Shown: one piece after another, positions 1 to 8,440 of the stretch
How positions within the stretch are numbered: position 1 is the stretch's first letter
Layout of the letters: each line of letters opens with the position of its first letter
Assembly (NCBI RefSeq): GCF_900660635.1
Contig: NZ_LR215031.1
Span: 248,001-312,000, forward strand
Direction: 5' to 3'
Source: Mycoplasmopsis gallopavonis
Lineage (GTDB): Bacteria; Bacillota_I; Bacilli_A; Mycoplasmatales; Metamycoplasmataceae
DNA: 64,000 nt
The notes under the pieces: model-generated
Told to the model about the DNA's origin: nothing
What the model saw: only the letters and a program-made list of their open reading frames with translations
Database searches by the model: none
Program-made: the position numbers and the translations under genes

Positions 1-178
1 ACAAAACCAAGATGGTTCTATTACTGAAAAAGAAGCTCCAATTCATGCATCAAATGTTGCTTATTTAGTTAAAAAAGCATCAAAAAACTCTCCGGCAGAA
101 TTTTCAAAACTTGGATATTCAAAAAACAAAGATGGTAAAAAAGTGAGAGTTGTAAGAAAAACTAAGAAGGAAATTTAA
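1..178 (+). CDS. rplX: 50S ribosomal protein L24, C-terminal part
   Basis: The window opens inside this gene. Reading from base 2 gives 58 codons ending in TAA at 176-178, rich in Lys and Arg, with the segment [10 protein letters not shown]. That segment matches the conserved middle of bacterial L24, which helps start assembly of the large subunit on 23S rRNA. It is followed after 2 bases by rplE, the usual L24-L5 order of the spc operon. The 5' end lies outside the window. Confidence 0.9.
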   Translation, partial: QNQDGSITEKEAPIHASNVAYLVKKASKNSPAEFSKLGYSKNKDGKKVRVVRKTKKEI

Positions 179-180
179 TT

Positions 181-726
181 ATGTTAAAAAATACATATAA
201 AGAAAAAGTAATCCCTGCTTTACAAGAAAAATACAACTACTCATCTATTATGGAAGTACCAAGAATTGAAAAAGTCGTATTAAATATGACAGCTGGAAAA
301 GAAGTTTCAAACTCAAAAGCTATTGAAGAAGTTTTACAAGAATTAACTTTAATTTCTTCTCAAAAACCATTTCAAACAAAAGCTAAGAAATCAAACGCTT
401 CATGAAAATTACGTGAAGGAATGCCTATGGGTGGAAAAGTTACACTTCGTAGAGATAGAATGTGAGAATTCTTAGAAAAATTAATTAATGTTGCAATGCC
501 ACGTATTCGTGATTTTCGTGGTGCAAATCCTAAAGCATTTGACGGAAGAGGAAACTTTGCATTAGGAATTAAAGAGGAAATTATTTTCCCAGAAATCGAA
601 TTTGACAAAATTCGTCGTATTAAAGGACTTGATGTTCTTATTGTAACAACAGCAAAATCTGATTCTGAAGCTAAAAGTTTATTAGAACTTTTAGGAGTAC
701 CATTTGACAAAAAAGGAGCTAAATAA
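181..726 (+). CDS. rplE: 50S ribosomal protein L5
   Basis: 181 codons from ATG 181 to TAA 724-726, the normal L5 length. L5 sits in the central protuberance of the large subunit, binds 5S rRNA and contacts the P-site tRNA. The N-terminal part ([15 protein letters not shown]) and the middle (MPRIRDFRG) are typical of the family. Two internal UGA codons (at 402-404 and 462-464) must be read as Trp to keep the frame. The stop overlaps the ATG of the S14 gene by one base, so the two are probably translationally coupled. Confidence 0.97.
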
Positions 727-911
727 TGGCTAGAAAAGCATTAATCGAAAAAGCAAAGCGTCAACCTAAATTTGCAGTTCGTGCTTATACACGTTGTGAA
801 TTATGTGGTCGTCCACATGCTGTTTTAAGAAAATACAAAGTATGTCGTATCTGCTTTAGAAACCTTGCACATGAAGGTAAAATTCCAGGTATGAAGAAAG
901 CGAGTTGATAA
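726..911 (+). CDS. rpsZ: 30S ribosomal protein S14 (type Z, zinc-binding)
   Basis: 61 codons. Two CxxC pairs (CELC near residue 24 and CRIC near residue 39) mark the zinc-ribbon form of S14, an assembly protein of the 30S head. The frame passes through TGA at 906-908 and stops at TAA 909-911, giving the end KKASW, which is the usual end of short S14 proteins. Stopping at the TGA would drop this conserved Trp, so this gene is direct evidence for UGA = Trp. The ATG overlaps the rplE stop. Confidence 0.97.
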
Positions 912-913
912 TT

Positions 914-1309
914 ATGTTTATTACAGATCCAATTTCAGATTTAATCGTTAGAATTAAAAACGCTAACGCTAGAAAACACAAAACTGTATCAATTCCATAT
1001 TCAGCTAAAAAAGAAGCTATTGTTAAGTTAATTGAAAGCGAAGGGTACATTGCTTCATACGAAGTTCAAGGTGAAAAAACAGAAAAACAAATCGTTGTTA
1101 CATTAAAATACAAAAAAGGTCAAGCAGCTATCGTTGGAATTAAGAGAGTTTCAAAACCAGGTCTTAGAGTTTATGTTAAGGCTGAAGAAATTCCATCAGT
1201 ACTTTCAGGATATGGTACAGTTATTATTTCTACATCAAAAGGTCTTATGACAGGAAAAGAAGCTAGAAAGGCAAATGTAGGTGGTGAAATCATCGCTTAC
1301 ATTTGATAG
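914..1309 (+). CDS. rpsH: 30S ribosomal protein S8
   Basis: 131 codons from ATG 914 to TAG 1307-1309. S8 binds the central domain of 16S rRNA and in many bacteria also represses the spc operon. The start MFITDPISDLIVRIKNA and the C-terminal GGEIIAYIW are family signatures. As in S14, the last residue is a UGA-encoded Trp (1304-1306) just before the true stop. ATG 914 lies 2 bases after the rpsZ stop and was preferred over the in-frame TTG at 905. Confidence 0.97.
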
Positions 1310-1317
1310 GTAAAAGC

Positions 1318-1857
1318 ATGTCTCGTGTTGGAAATCGTATTTTAACAATCCCTGCAGGAACAACTGTTACTGTTGATGGGACAAAAGTTATTGTTAAAGG
1401 TAAATTAGGAACATTAGAGAGAGTTTTTAGTCCACTTATTTCTGTTAATGTAGAAGATAACTTAGTGAAAACAGTTCGTGCAAACGAAGAAAAACACACT
1501 AAACAATTACACGGTACAACAAATTCACACATTTCAAACATGATTAAAGGTGTAAGTGAAGGGTATAAAATTGACCTTGAAATTAAAGGGGTTGGATACA
1601 AAACAACTCTTAAAGGTTCACAATTAGAAATTTTAGCTGGATATTCACATCCAGTTGTATTAGAAATTCCAAGCGATGTAACTGTAACAGTTGGTAAACC
1701 AACAGAAGTTGCTGTTTCAGGAATTGACAAACAAAGTGTAGGACACTTTGCATCAGTTATTCGTGCAGTTAGAAAACCTAACGTATATTCAGGTAAAGGA
1801 ATTGCGTACAAAGGTGAACAAATTAGACGTAAAGAAGGGAAAACAGCTTCTAAATAA
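1318..1857 (+). CDS. rplF: 50S ribosomal protein L6
   Basis: 179 codons from ATG 1318, the standard L6 length. L6 is a two-domain protein near the factor-binding site of the large subunit. The start MSRVGNRILTIPAGT and the C-terminal segment KPNVYSGKGIAYKGE are diagnostic. It lies 8 bases after rpsH in the spc-operon order. No strong Shine-Dalgarno is visible, so coupling to rpsH is likely. Confidence 0.97.
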   Translation: MSRVGNRILTIPAGTTVTVDGTKVIVKGKLGTLERVFSPLISVNVEDNLVKTVRANEEKHTKQLHGTTNSHISNMIKGVSEGYKIDLEIKGVGYKTTLKGSQLEILAGYSHPVVLEIPSDVTVTVGKPTEVAVSGIDKQSVGHFASVIRAVRKPNVYSGKGIAYKGEQIRRKEGKTASK

Positions 1858-1878
1858 TTTAGAGCTTAGGTATCAAGT

Positions 1879-2229
1879 ATGGCAAAATTATCAAGAAATA
1901 AAGCTAGAAAAGTTAAACACATTCGTTTACGTCAACACATTTCTGGTACAAACATTAAACCACGTTTAAACGTGTTTAAATCACACCAAAACTTTTATGC
2001 ACAACTTATTGATGACACTAAAGGTGTTACTCTTGCAAGTGCATCAACATTAAACTCAGGTGTATACGGAGGAAATATTGAAGCTGCTAAAAACTTAGGT
2101 TTAGTTATGGGTGATAAAATCGTTGCTTTAGGAATTAAAGAAGTGGTATTTGACCGTGCAGGTTACATTTACCACGGACGTGTTAAAGCTTTTGCAGAAA
2201 GCGTAAGAGAAAAAGGAGTTAAGTTCTAA
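1879..2229 (+). CDS. rplR: 50S ribosomal protein L18
   Basis: 116 codons. L18 binds 5S rRNA together with L5 in the central protuberance. The C-terminal part ([23 protein letters not shown]) is the conserved L18 signature, and the basic N-terminus is normal. The stop codon overlaps the rpsE start by one base. Confidence 0.97.
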   Translation: MAKLSRNKARKVKHIRLRQHISGTNIKPRLNVFKSHQNFYAQLIDDTKGVTLASASTLNSGVYGGNIEAAKNLGLVMGDKIVALGIKEVVFDRAGYIYHGRVKAFAESVREKGVKF

Positions 2230-2852
2230 TGGAAAACCAAAAAGATAAAAAAGTTGTTGAACAAACAACAGGTACAAAAGAAGTTACTGCTAAAAAAGTT
2301 GTAAGAAACGATAAAAACGATCAAGAATCAAAAAAACCTCGTCAAATGCAAAGAAAACCTCGTCGTCCAAGAGTAGAATCAGAATTTACAGAAAAAGTTG
2401 TTGATATTGCACGTGTTACTAAAGTTGTTAAAGGTGGAAGAAGATTTAGTTTTTCAGCCTTTGTTGTAGTAGGAAACAAAAAAGGACAAGTTGGATATGG
2501 ACACGGAAAAGCAAATGAAGTTCCAGACGCAATTAAAAAAGCTATTAAAGACGCTCAAAACAATTTAGTATCAGTTCCTGTTGTAAATGGAACAGTTCCA
2601 CATGAAACAAAAGCTAAATTCTTAGCTTCAAGAGTTATGTTAAAACCTGTTGCGAAAGGGAAAGGGCTTATTGCTTCTGGAACAGTTCGTGCAGTTGTTG
2701 AACTTGCAGGTTACACCGATATTGTTACAAAAACATATGGATCACGTTCAAAAGCTAACACAGTTAAAGCTACTGTAGAAGCTCTTAAAACACTTAGAAC
2801 AGTAGAACAAATTGCAGATATCAGAGATAAAAAAGTAAAGGACTTCGAATAA
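2229..2852 (+). CDS. rpsE: 30S ribosomal protein S5
   Basis: 207 codons. S5 lies at the mRNA entrance of the small subunit and affects decoding accuracy. The first 45 residues are a Lys/Glu/Asn-rich extension, longer than in E. coli and common in mollicutes. The core starts near residue 52 ([23 protein letters not shown]) and contains [12 protein letters not shown] and the C-terminal signature [13 protein letters not shown]. It overlaps the rplR stop by one base. Confidence 0.97.
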   Translation: MENQKDKKVVEQTTGTKEVTAKKVVRNDKNDQESKKPRQMQRKPRRPRVESEFTEKVVDIARVTKVVKGGRRFSFSAFVVVGNKKGQVGYGHGKANEVPDAIKKAIKDAQNNLVSVPVVNGTVPHETKAKFLASRVMLKPVAKGKGLIASGTVRAVVELAGYTDIVTKTYGSRSKANTVKATVEALKTLRTVEQIADIRDKKVKDFE

Positions 2853-2853
2853 T

Positions 2854-3297
2854 ATGTCAAGAATTAGATTAAACGAACTTGCTTTTGCAGAAGGTTCAAG
2901 ACCAGAAAAACACCGTAAAGGTCGTGGACACGCTGCTGGAAAAGGTAAACAAGCTGGTAAAGGTCAATCAGGACAAAACAAACGTAAAGGACACAGACTT
3001 GGATTTGAAGGGGGTCAAACACCATGATTCCGTCGTATTGGTAAACGTGGATTTACAAATGTAAATCACATTGAATACCAAGTGGTTAACTTACAACAAT
3101 TAGAAACACGTTACGAAGCAAACGAAGAAGTTACAATTGATTCACTTTTTGCTAAAGGATTAGTAAAAAGAACTTTACCTATTAAAGTTTTAGGAAATGG
3201 AACTTTATCTAAAAAATTAACTGTTAAAGTACACAAAGTTAGTGCTTCTGCTAAAGCTGCTATCGAAGCAGCTGGTGGAACAGTTGCTGATTTATAG
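2854..3297 (+). CDS. rplO: 50S ribosomal protein L15
   Basis: 147 codons. L15 is a late-assembly protein of the 50S subunit. The Gly/Arg/Lys-rich N-terminal tail ([19 protein letters not shown]) and the segment [17 protein letters not shown], with a UGA-coded Trp, are typical. In most bacteria secY and adk follow at once. Here a rho-independent terminator follows after about 25 bases and the next native gene is holA, so the ribosomal operon ends at this gene. Confidence 0.97.
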
Positions 3298-3312
3298 AAT
3301 TCTAATAATAAA

Positions 3313-3415
3313 ATTTCAATCAAACCAATAACATTAATCATTTGTTATTGGTTTTTTTATTTAAAATTCTTATTTTTTAAAGTTTCAAATTATAATTAAA
3401 ATATGAAATTATTTT
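3313..3415. repeat. 103-bp target-site duplication, left copy
   Basis: Bases 3313-3415 are identical to 5263-5365 on the other side of the IS element. The repeat begins upstream of the rplO terminator and runs through the holA -10 element (TATAAT, here 3391-3396) into the first 13 bases of holA (orphan ATG at 3403). Duplications this long are known for the IS1634/IS1549 group. Confidence 0.95.
3322..3358 (+). terminator. Rho-independent terminator of the rplO operon (copy in the left target repeat)
   Basis: Arms AAACCAATAACA (3322-3333) and TGTTATTGGTTT (3343-3354) pair over 12 bp around a 9-base loop, and a T run follows. It lies within the 103-bp target duplication, so a second identical copy exists at 5272-5308. 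Confidence 0.9.
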
Positions 3416-3529
3416 CCTGAGTTTCCAAGTTGAGCTTATTTTTTAGGCTTATTTTTTTATACATATATCAAAGATATATGACCTAAAGAAAAAAATGTTT
3501 TTTTTACTTACATTACACACATAAAATGA

Positions 3530-3535
3530 TATAAT
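3530..3535 (+). promoter_or_regulatory. -10 element of the IS1634-like transposase gene
   Basis: TATAAT ends exactly 6 bases before ATG 3542, with no Shine-Dalgarno between. The transcript would start at or next to the A of the start codon. The same arrangement is seen for holA, the K+ channel gene and the LacI-type gene. Confidence 0.6.
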
Positions 3536-3541
3536 AAGAGC

Positions 3542-5170
3542 ATGAGTTACAGTTTATGCAAGAAAAAACAAAATGGAAAATATTATTTAGTTTTAGCTAT
3601 TTCTAAAGGTTTTAAAAAAGGTTATGGAAATCAGATTGGTCTAGGGTACTGAGAAGATATCAAAGAAAAGTATGGATTATCTTCAATTGAAGATATAAAA
3701 GAAATAGCAAAAAAAGTAGATACATCTTTAGATAAAACTGTTGCAAAAGAAGAGTTTTTTAAATTATTAAAACCTACTTCTGTAAAAACAAGTATCCAAA
3801 ATATTGGAGTTGATTTAATTTATAAAGTTATTAAAGAATTAGATTTATTTTCGGCATTACCAAAAAGTAAACATAAATCGTTAGAAGAGGTTTTGGAATT
3901 TTTCATAGCAACTAGAATTATCCTTCCAAGAAGCTATATGTCACAATATAAAAATAAAAGTGATTTTATAAATGATATTAATGTTAAAAAATCATCAATA
4001 TATAACTATCTTGATGTTATTTTCGAAAATAAGAATTCTGTTTTAGTCAATTTATTTCAAAAAATAAATGAATTCACAAATCGTAATAATAAAGTTTTTC
4101 ACTTCGATAACACAACAGTTTATTTTGAAAGCTTTACAAGAGAAGGAATAAGAAAAAACGGTTTTTCAAAAGACGGAAAACACAATGAAGATCAAGTAGT
4201 CATAGCAATGGCTGTAGATGAAAACGGAATACCAATACACTATAAAGTGTTCCCAGGTAACACGGCTGATGGTAAAACAATGTTATCCTTCGTTTTAGAA
4301 CTTCAATCAATCTATAAAATAAAGGATATTATAATAGTTGCAGATCGTGGAATAAATAACAATGCAAACTTACGTTTCCTAGAACAAAAAGGAATTAAAT
4401 ATATATTCCAAAAAAGATTAGATACATTAAGTATTGGGATGAAAAAATTCATTCTTGAGGACAAACATTATGTTTTTAGAGATGAAATGTTTTGGAAAGA
4501 ACAAATTGTTGAATCTGTTTGAAACAAAAATAGATTTAATGGTAAATACAGAAAATGATGTGTGTTTTTCAGTCCTGGGAAAAAGACTTTAGATAAATTA
4601 AAAAGAAATAATTTTATTGATAAATTGAATAAGAAAACTGTAAATGGAGAACTCCCACTTAGTTCTTTAGTTCCAGAATATAAAAAGAAATACATGGACA
4701 TTGATGGCAAAACAGTGGGTAAATTAAATTGAGAGAAAATTAAGAAAAAAGAATCTGAAGATGGTTTTTACATTATTGAAACCAATATTTTAGATTTAAC
4801 ACCAGAAAAAGCTAATGAAATTTACAGAAAACAATGAAAAGTAGAAGAAAATTTCAGAACATTAAAATCTTCTTTACAAGTTAGACCTGTTTTTGTTCAT
4901 AATGAACAGCATATACTTGCACATCTTTTATTATGTTTCATTGCTCTTGTTGTTTTAAAATACTGTCTTTATAAATTAAAGAAATATTATGAAATCAATG
5001 GAGAAATACAAAAAGTGACGTTAGATTTATTTGTGGATTCATTAAGAATGATGACTATAACAAAAAAAGAAGTAAATGGAAAAGTGGTACAAGAAATAAT
5101 TAATGATTTGGATGAAAACCACAAAGAAAATATAAAAATTTATAAAGATTTTATCGCATGTATGAGTTAA
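3542..5170 (+). CDS. IS1634-family transposase (DDE), copy 1
   Basis: 542 codons with several UGA-Trp codons, ending in TAA. Transposases of this group cut and join the IS ends by a DDE metal-dependent mechanism. The first catalytic Asp is probably in HFDNTTVYF (near residue 188), the second in IIVADRGI (near 267), and the Glu in the block YRKQWKVEENFRTLK (near 433), the Y-R-E-K signature of the IS4 superfamily. The N-terminal 130 residues are Lys-rich and probably bind the ends. The gene is uninterrupted and identical at protein level, where compared, to the copy at 60796-62424. The duplicated holA promoter at 3391 points into it. Confidence 0.92.
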
Positions 5171-5194
5171 TTCTATGTGTGTAATTTTAAATGT

Positions 5195-5238
5195 AAAAAA
5201 ACGAATACACCTTATTTATAGATGTATTCGTTTTTTAT
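5195..5238 (+). terminator. Terminator inside the IS1634-like element
   Basis: A hairpin with arms AAAAAACGAATAC and GTATTCGTTTTTT lies 25 bases after the transposase stop. It is nearly symmetrical, so it can end transcription from both directions. It should also limit read-through from the IS into holA. Confidence 0.8.
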
Positions 5239-5271
5239 AGCGTCTCAACTTGGAAACTCAGGATTTCAATC

Positions 5272-5308
5272 AAACCAATAACATTAATCATTTGTTATTG
5301 GTTTTTTT
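5272..5308 (+). terminator. Duplicated copy of the rplO terminator
   Basis: Exact copy of 3322-3358, produced by the target duplication. It now stands between the IS and holA, where it can stop transcription leaving the element. Confidence 0.85.
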
Positions 5309-5340
5309 ATTTAAAATTCTTATTTTTTAAAGTTTCAAAT

Positions 5341-5346
5341 TATAAT
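5341..5346 (+). promoter_or_regulatory. -10 element of holA, probably leaderless
   Basis: TATAAT is followed by 6 bases and then ATG 5353. There is no Shine-Dalgarno. An identical copy lies at 3391-3396 in the left repeat. Confidence 0.6.
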
Positions 5347-5352
5347 TAAAAT

Positions 5353-6297
5353 ATGAAATTATTTTATGGTGAAGAAACTTTTTTAATTGAAAATAAAGTT
5401 AAGAAACTTAAATCTAAATATTCTGCTGAGCAAATTGTTTTTTTAGATGAAAATAGCACTATTAGCGATCTTGTTGATGCAATTAGCTCACAAAATATTT
5501 TAGGATTAGCAAGACTGATTTTGATTAAAAACTTTTCTTTGTTTAAGACAAAAAAACTAACTAAACAAGAAATGAAATATGCAAATGAACTGCTAGTTGC
5601 ATTAAGTTATAATGAGCTTGATGAGATTGTTTTTATTTGAGAAACAAGTAAATTTGTAAATAATCATTTTACAGAGATGTTACAAAGAAACTCAAAACTT
5701 GAAGTTATTTACACTGAAAAAATTAATAATAAAGATCTCCCTAATGAAATTATTCGGTATGTTGCTTCCAAAGGAAATAAAATCTCGTATTTAGATGCAA
5801 TGTATTTACTTCAAAAATTACCTGATAATCTTGCTTTAATTCTTCAAGAAGTTGATAAATTAATTTTGCTAAATCAACCTTTTTCGAAAACACTTATTGA
5901 TGAAAATTTATCAAAATATGCAGTTAACACTGCTTTTGATTTTGTTAACGCTATTCAAGAGTGAAATTTTCAAAAAATTATTAATACTTATAAGAATCAT
6001 CTTTATGCAGGTGAGACAACAATTCAATTACTTTCACAAATTTCATGAAGTTTTGTTCTTGCAAATCAAGTCTATTACCTTTTACAATTACAAATGAGTA
6101 CAAAAGAAGTTGCTAATTTTTTAAAAGTTAACGAATATCGTGTCAAAATTGCACAAAAACAAATTCAAAAATATGGAATTCAAAAAATTCAAAAAATTAT
6201 CTTAAATTTAGAACAACTTGACCGTGATTTGAAGAGTTTAAATTTTGATGGAATCGAAATTTTTGAGCATTTTTTAATTAATAATTTTGCAATTTAA
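5353..6297 (+). CDS. holA: DNA polymerase III delta subunit
   Basis: 314 codons, the usual length for the clamp-loader delta subunit, which opens the sliding clamp during chromosome replication. The start MKLFYGEETFLIENKVKKL is the typical HolA N-terminus (a short beta strand, then the 'YGEE-fLi' helix). The C-terminal all-helical collar part includes LPDNLALILQEVDKL. Several UGA-Trp codons lie in the frame. ATG 5353 is fixed by family alignment and by the -10 element just upstream. The IS inserted so that the duplicated target restored this gene intact. Confidence 0.88.
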
Positions 6298-6320
6298 TTT
6301 AAATGTAGTAATATTAAATA

Positions 6321-6608
6321 GTATCAAGTCAGCAGCGGGCAATTTTTAAATTGTTTGAGGAAAATCCACGCTAGCACTACCTGAGATGGTAGTAGTGTTC
6401 ATGCTAAGCCCAATAAGCTTAGGCTATTAGACGACTAGTGCCACAGAGACGAGAATTGTGAAACGGGTAAACTCCATGAGCTAGAAACTCAAATTATGGT
6501 AGAGGAATCTAAAATAGGAATTCAACGAATTTTAGGAATGTTATTTTGATAACATTAGATAAATTGCTGACACCTTGTAAAAGGGACAGAACGTGGTTTA
6601 TTGATGCA
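6321..6608 (+). ncRNA. rnpB: RNase P RNA (type B)
   Basis: Conserved blocks are seen in the right order: GAGGAAAATCCACGCTAGCAC (P4 5' strand) near 6356; GACGAG with the TGAAACGGGTAAACTCCA block near 6450-6477; and ACAGAACGTGGTTTA (P4 3' strand) near 6586. The ends GTATCAA (6321) and TTGATGC (6601-6607) pair to form P1. The RNA is the catalytic subunit that matures tRNA 5' ends. The length of about 288 nt is shorter than in B. subtilis and fits mollicutes. Exact ends are inferred from P1 pairing. Confidence 0.93.
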
Positions 6609-6633
6609 AATACTAGCTTGGCTAGTATTTTTT
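6609..6633. terminator. Bidirectional terminator between rnpB and comEC
   Basis: Arms AATACTAGC (6609-6617) and GCTAGTATT (6621-6629) pair perfectly over 9 bp, with TTTTTT on the plus side. The comEC stop codon (6622-6624, minus strand) lies inside the hairpin, so the two convergent genes share it. Confidence 0.85.
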
Positions 6634-7947
6634 ATTTCGAATTAAATAAATTAGATCCAAATAGACAAATAAAAGTACTAAATGTCAATAGGAAAGTAAG
6701 GTATTGAAAACAAAGAGAACATTATAACTATTTAAGAACTTCAAAAGATTTAAAATCACCAAGTAAAAACCATCAATTAAAAATGGAATAAATAAACAAG
6801 GTAGCAAAATAACTATCAAAATTTCAAAAACAAAGCTCAAAATTAAATTACTAAGAATTCCAAAAAGAGAAAATTGTTTACTGATTGAAATAAGAAACAA
6901 AACAGAAAGTGTTCAAGCTTTCAAAATTAAGAAAAGCTTCTTTCTTAATTCTTTCTTTTCAAAATTTAAAAAACCACTAATTAAATAAAAGGTTAACAAA
7001 TACGAGATTAAAAAACCAATTTTAAGAAAATGTAACGGATTATAAAAAGCGTGAATTAAGCTAATTGTTGACAATCTTTGAAACTTACAAGAATTTTGTT
7101 TAGTTCATCTTGAAATTTTAGAAAGTTTCAAACTGATAATTCACAATCAACTTTTAAAACTTGCTAAATTACTTTTACCTATTCAAAAATAAAAAGTTAA
7201 AAGAACTACAATACAAATTCCATTTTTGTCAAATTTAGTAGTTATTTTTTCAATCAACTTTTCAAGAATTAAATAGTGAAATCCACTAACTATTATTAAA
7301 TGCAAACTATCTAAATTTTTTAGATTTTCAACTAGTTCATTATTACTATTTATGAAAAAACCAAAAAAGATCGGTAAAACAAGATTGTTATAGCTTTGTG
7401 ATTTATTTTGAAAGCATAAAAATAAGAAATATCGTAAATCTAATGTTTTTGCTTTGCTTATATTTTGGAATTTTACATTTGCTATTTGATATCGAAAATC
7501 AATTTTAGTAATTCTAATTGATTCTAAATTTACATTTTGATAAAGAAAAAATTCCTGATTATCTTTTTTGTAAAAAAGATAATAAATTCAATTTTTATCT
7601 CTTAAAATGACTTTTTGATCTTGAATATCTACTACTTTAGCCTGTAAATTCAATGTGGAAAGATTTTTAATTTTCCAAATAAAATATTCTTTATAAATCA
7701 AATAGAAGCTAATTGCTAAGAAGGGGAAAGTAAGAATTACTAATGTTTTTCAACCTCACGCAAATCAATTAAATAAGATTAGAAGAAAAACAAAAATAAG
7801 TCAGACAAAATCTTTATTAAAAAAGATATTTAATAAGAGAAAGTTGATTAAGAAATAATTTAATCATTTGATTCGAGAATTAAGATTTTTTGCAAAATTT
7901 CCAAATCATCAGCACTTAATTTGCAATCAATAATTAATTGTTTTCAT
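6622..7947 (-). CDS. comEC: ComEC-like DNA uptake channel (competence domain only)
   Basis: 441 codons, no long uninterrupted ORF unless UGA is Trp. The protein is very hydrophobic with many predicted membrane segments. It contains LDSLHLIIVSGFHYLIL, which matches the ComEC core motif (HLLAISGLH). ComEC proteins form the inner-membrane channel for single-stranded DNA uptake. The C-terminal metallo-beta-lactamase-like domain of full-length ComEC is absent, as in other short mollicute versions. I chose ATG 7945-7947, which overlaps the end of comEA by 88 bases; the reading frame is open across the overlap, but a later start is possible. The gene ends inside the rnpB terminator. Confidence 0.72.
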
Positions 7948-8360
7948 GTCACTTTTATTCTATGTTTTCGTTTATATTTAAGGATTTTGTCAGCTACTTT
8001 TGAGTTAATTTTAAAATCTTGTAATTGTTTAACACTCTTTAATTGATTTCAATGAATTTTCATTTTTCGAAAAGGCACAAAAATATTTTTATAAGTTGGT
8101 GCTTTTTGATTTAAATCAAAACTTTTTAAATCAGCTTGTGAAACAACTTGTGCTCGAAAAAATAATTGACGGTAATTTAAAGGAGTATTTGATTCGATTT
8201 GTCCAGGTTTTTTAACAGCACCAGTTATTTTATATTGATAAATAGATTTAAAAATAGGTTCATTTTTTAGATTTGGATTTTGATAAAAATAATTAGAGAC
8301 ACCAAAGAGAGTTATGAAAATTAAGATCAAAGTTACAATTAGAATTATTTTCTTCTTCAT
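7860..8360 (-). CDS. comEA: ComEA-like DNA-binding competence protein
   Basis: 166 codons through two UGA-Trp codons. An N-terminal membrane anchor (residues 4-25) is followed by an SLBB-like stretch (YKITGAVKKPGQIE, residues 43-56) and a C-terminal helix-hairpin-helix-like segment (INSKVADKILKYKRKHRI, then KLSADDLEILQKIL). That is the domain order of ComEA, the membrane-bound double-stranded DNA receptor of competence systems. The HhH glycines are poorly kept. The gene directly precedes comEC. No Shine-Dalgarno is seen; TATATA lies 5 bases before ATG, so a leaderless mRNA is possible. A T17 tract and a terminator lie just upstream. Confidence 0.75.
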
Positions 8361-8395
8361 AGCTTTATATAAATAAAAAAATACTAAAAAAGAAC

Positions 8396-8412
8396 AAAAA
8401 AAAAAAAAAAAA
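8396..8412. repeat. Homopolymer of 17 A (T17 in the comEA sense direction)
   Basis: An uninterrupted run of 17 A lies 36-52 bases upstream of the comEA start, just upstream of where a -35 box would sit. Runs of this length slip during replication in mycoplasmas. Here it also forms the U-tract of the hairpin at 8414-8437. Confidence 0.9.
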
Positions 8413-8437
8413 GAAAGTAGAGTTTTACTCTACTTCC
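8396..8437 (-). terminator. Rho-independent terminator upstream of comEA
   Basis: On the minus strand AAGTAGAGT and ACTCTACTT pair around a short loop and are followed by TC and then 17 T. It would stop minus-strand transcripts coming from 8440-8900 before comEA. No plus-strand T run is present, so it is one-directional. Confidence 0.75.
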
Positions 8438-8440
8438 CAT

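Larger units (their letters stand above)
3416..5262 (+). mobile_element. IS1634-like insertion sequence, copy 1 (1847 bp)
   Basis: The terminal inverted repeats begin CCTGAGTTTCCAAGTTGAG at 3416; the reverse complement of the same sequence closes the element at 5262. The element holds one transposase gene and, near its right end, a strong terminator hairpin. A copy of exactly the same length lies inverted at 60704-62550. The reading frame is intact, and the perfect 103-bp direct repeat implies a recent insertion between rplO and holA. Assignment to the IS1634 group of the IS4 superfamily rests on transposase motifs and target-repeat length. I could not compare it with a named IS. Confidence 0.93.
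5263..5365. repeat. 103-bp target-site duplication, right copy
   Basis: Identical to 3313-3415. This copy is continuous with the intact holA coding sequence and carries the holA promoter, and also a redundant rplO terminator (5272-5308). Confidence 0.95.

Noticed and set aside
906-908. TGA as the stop of S14
   Set aside because: UGA codes for Trp here; the family needs the terminal Trp and TAA follows at once.
1290-1811. 173-codon ORF on the minus strand opposite rplF
   Set aside because: Shadow of L6 codon use; no family resemblance and no start signals.
4468-4710. 80-codon minus-strand ORF inside the IS1634-like transposase (and its twin at 61256-61498)
   Set aside because: Antisense shadow that occurs in both copies only because the element is duplicated.
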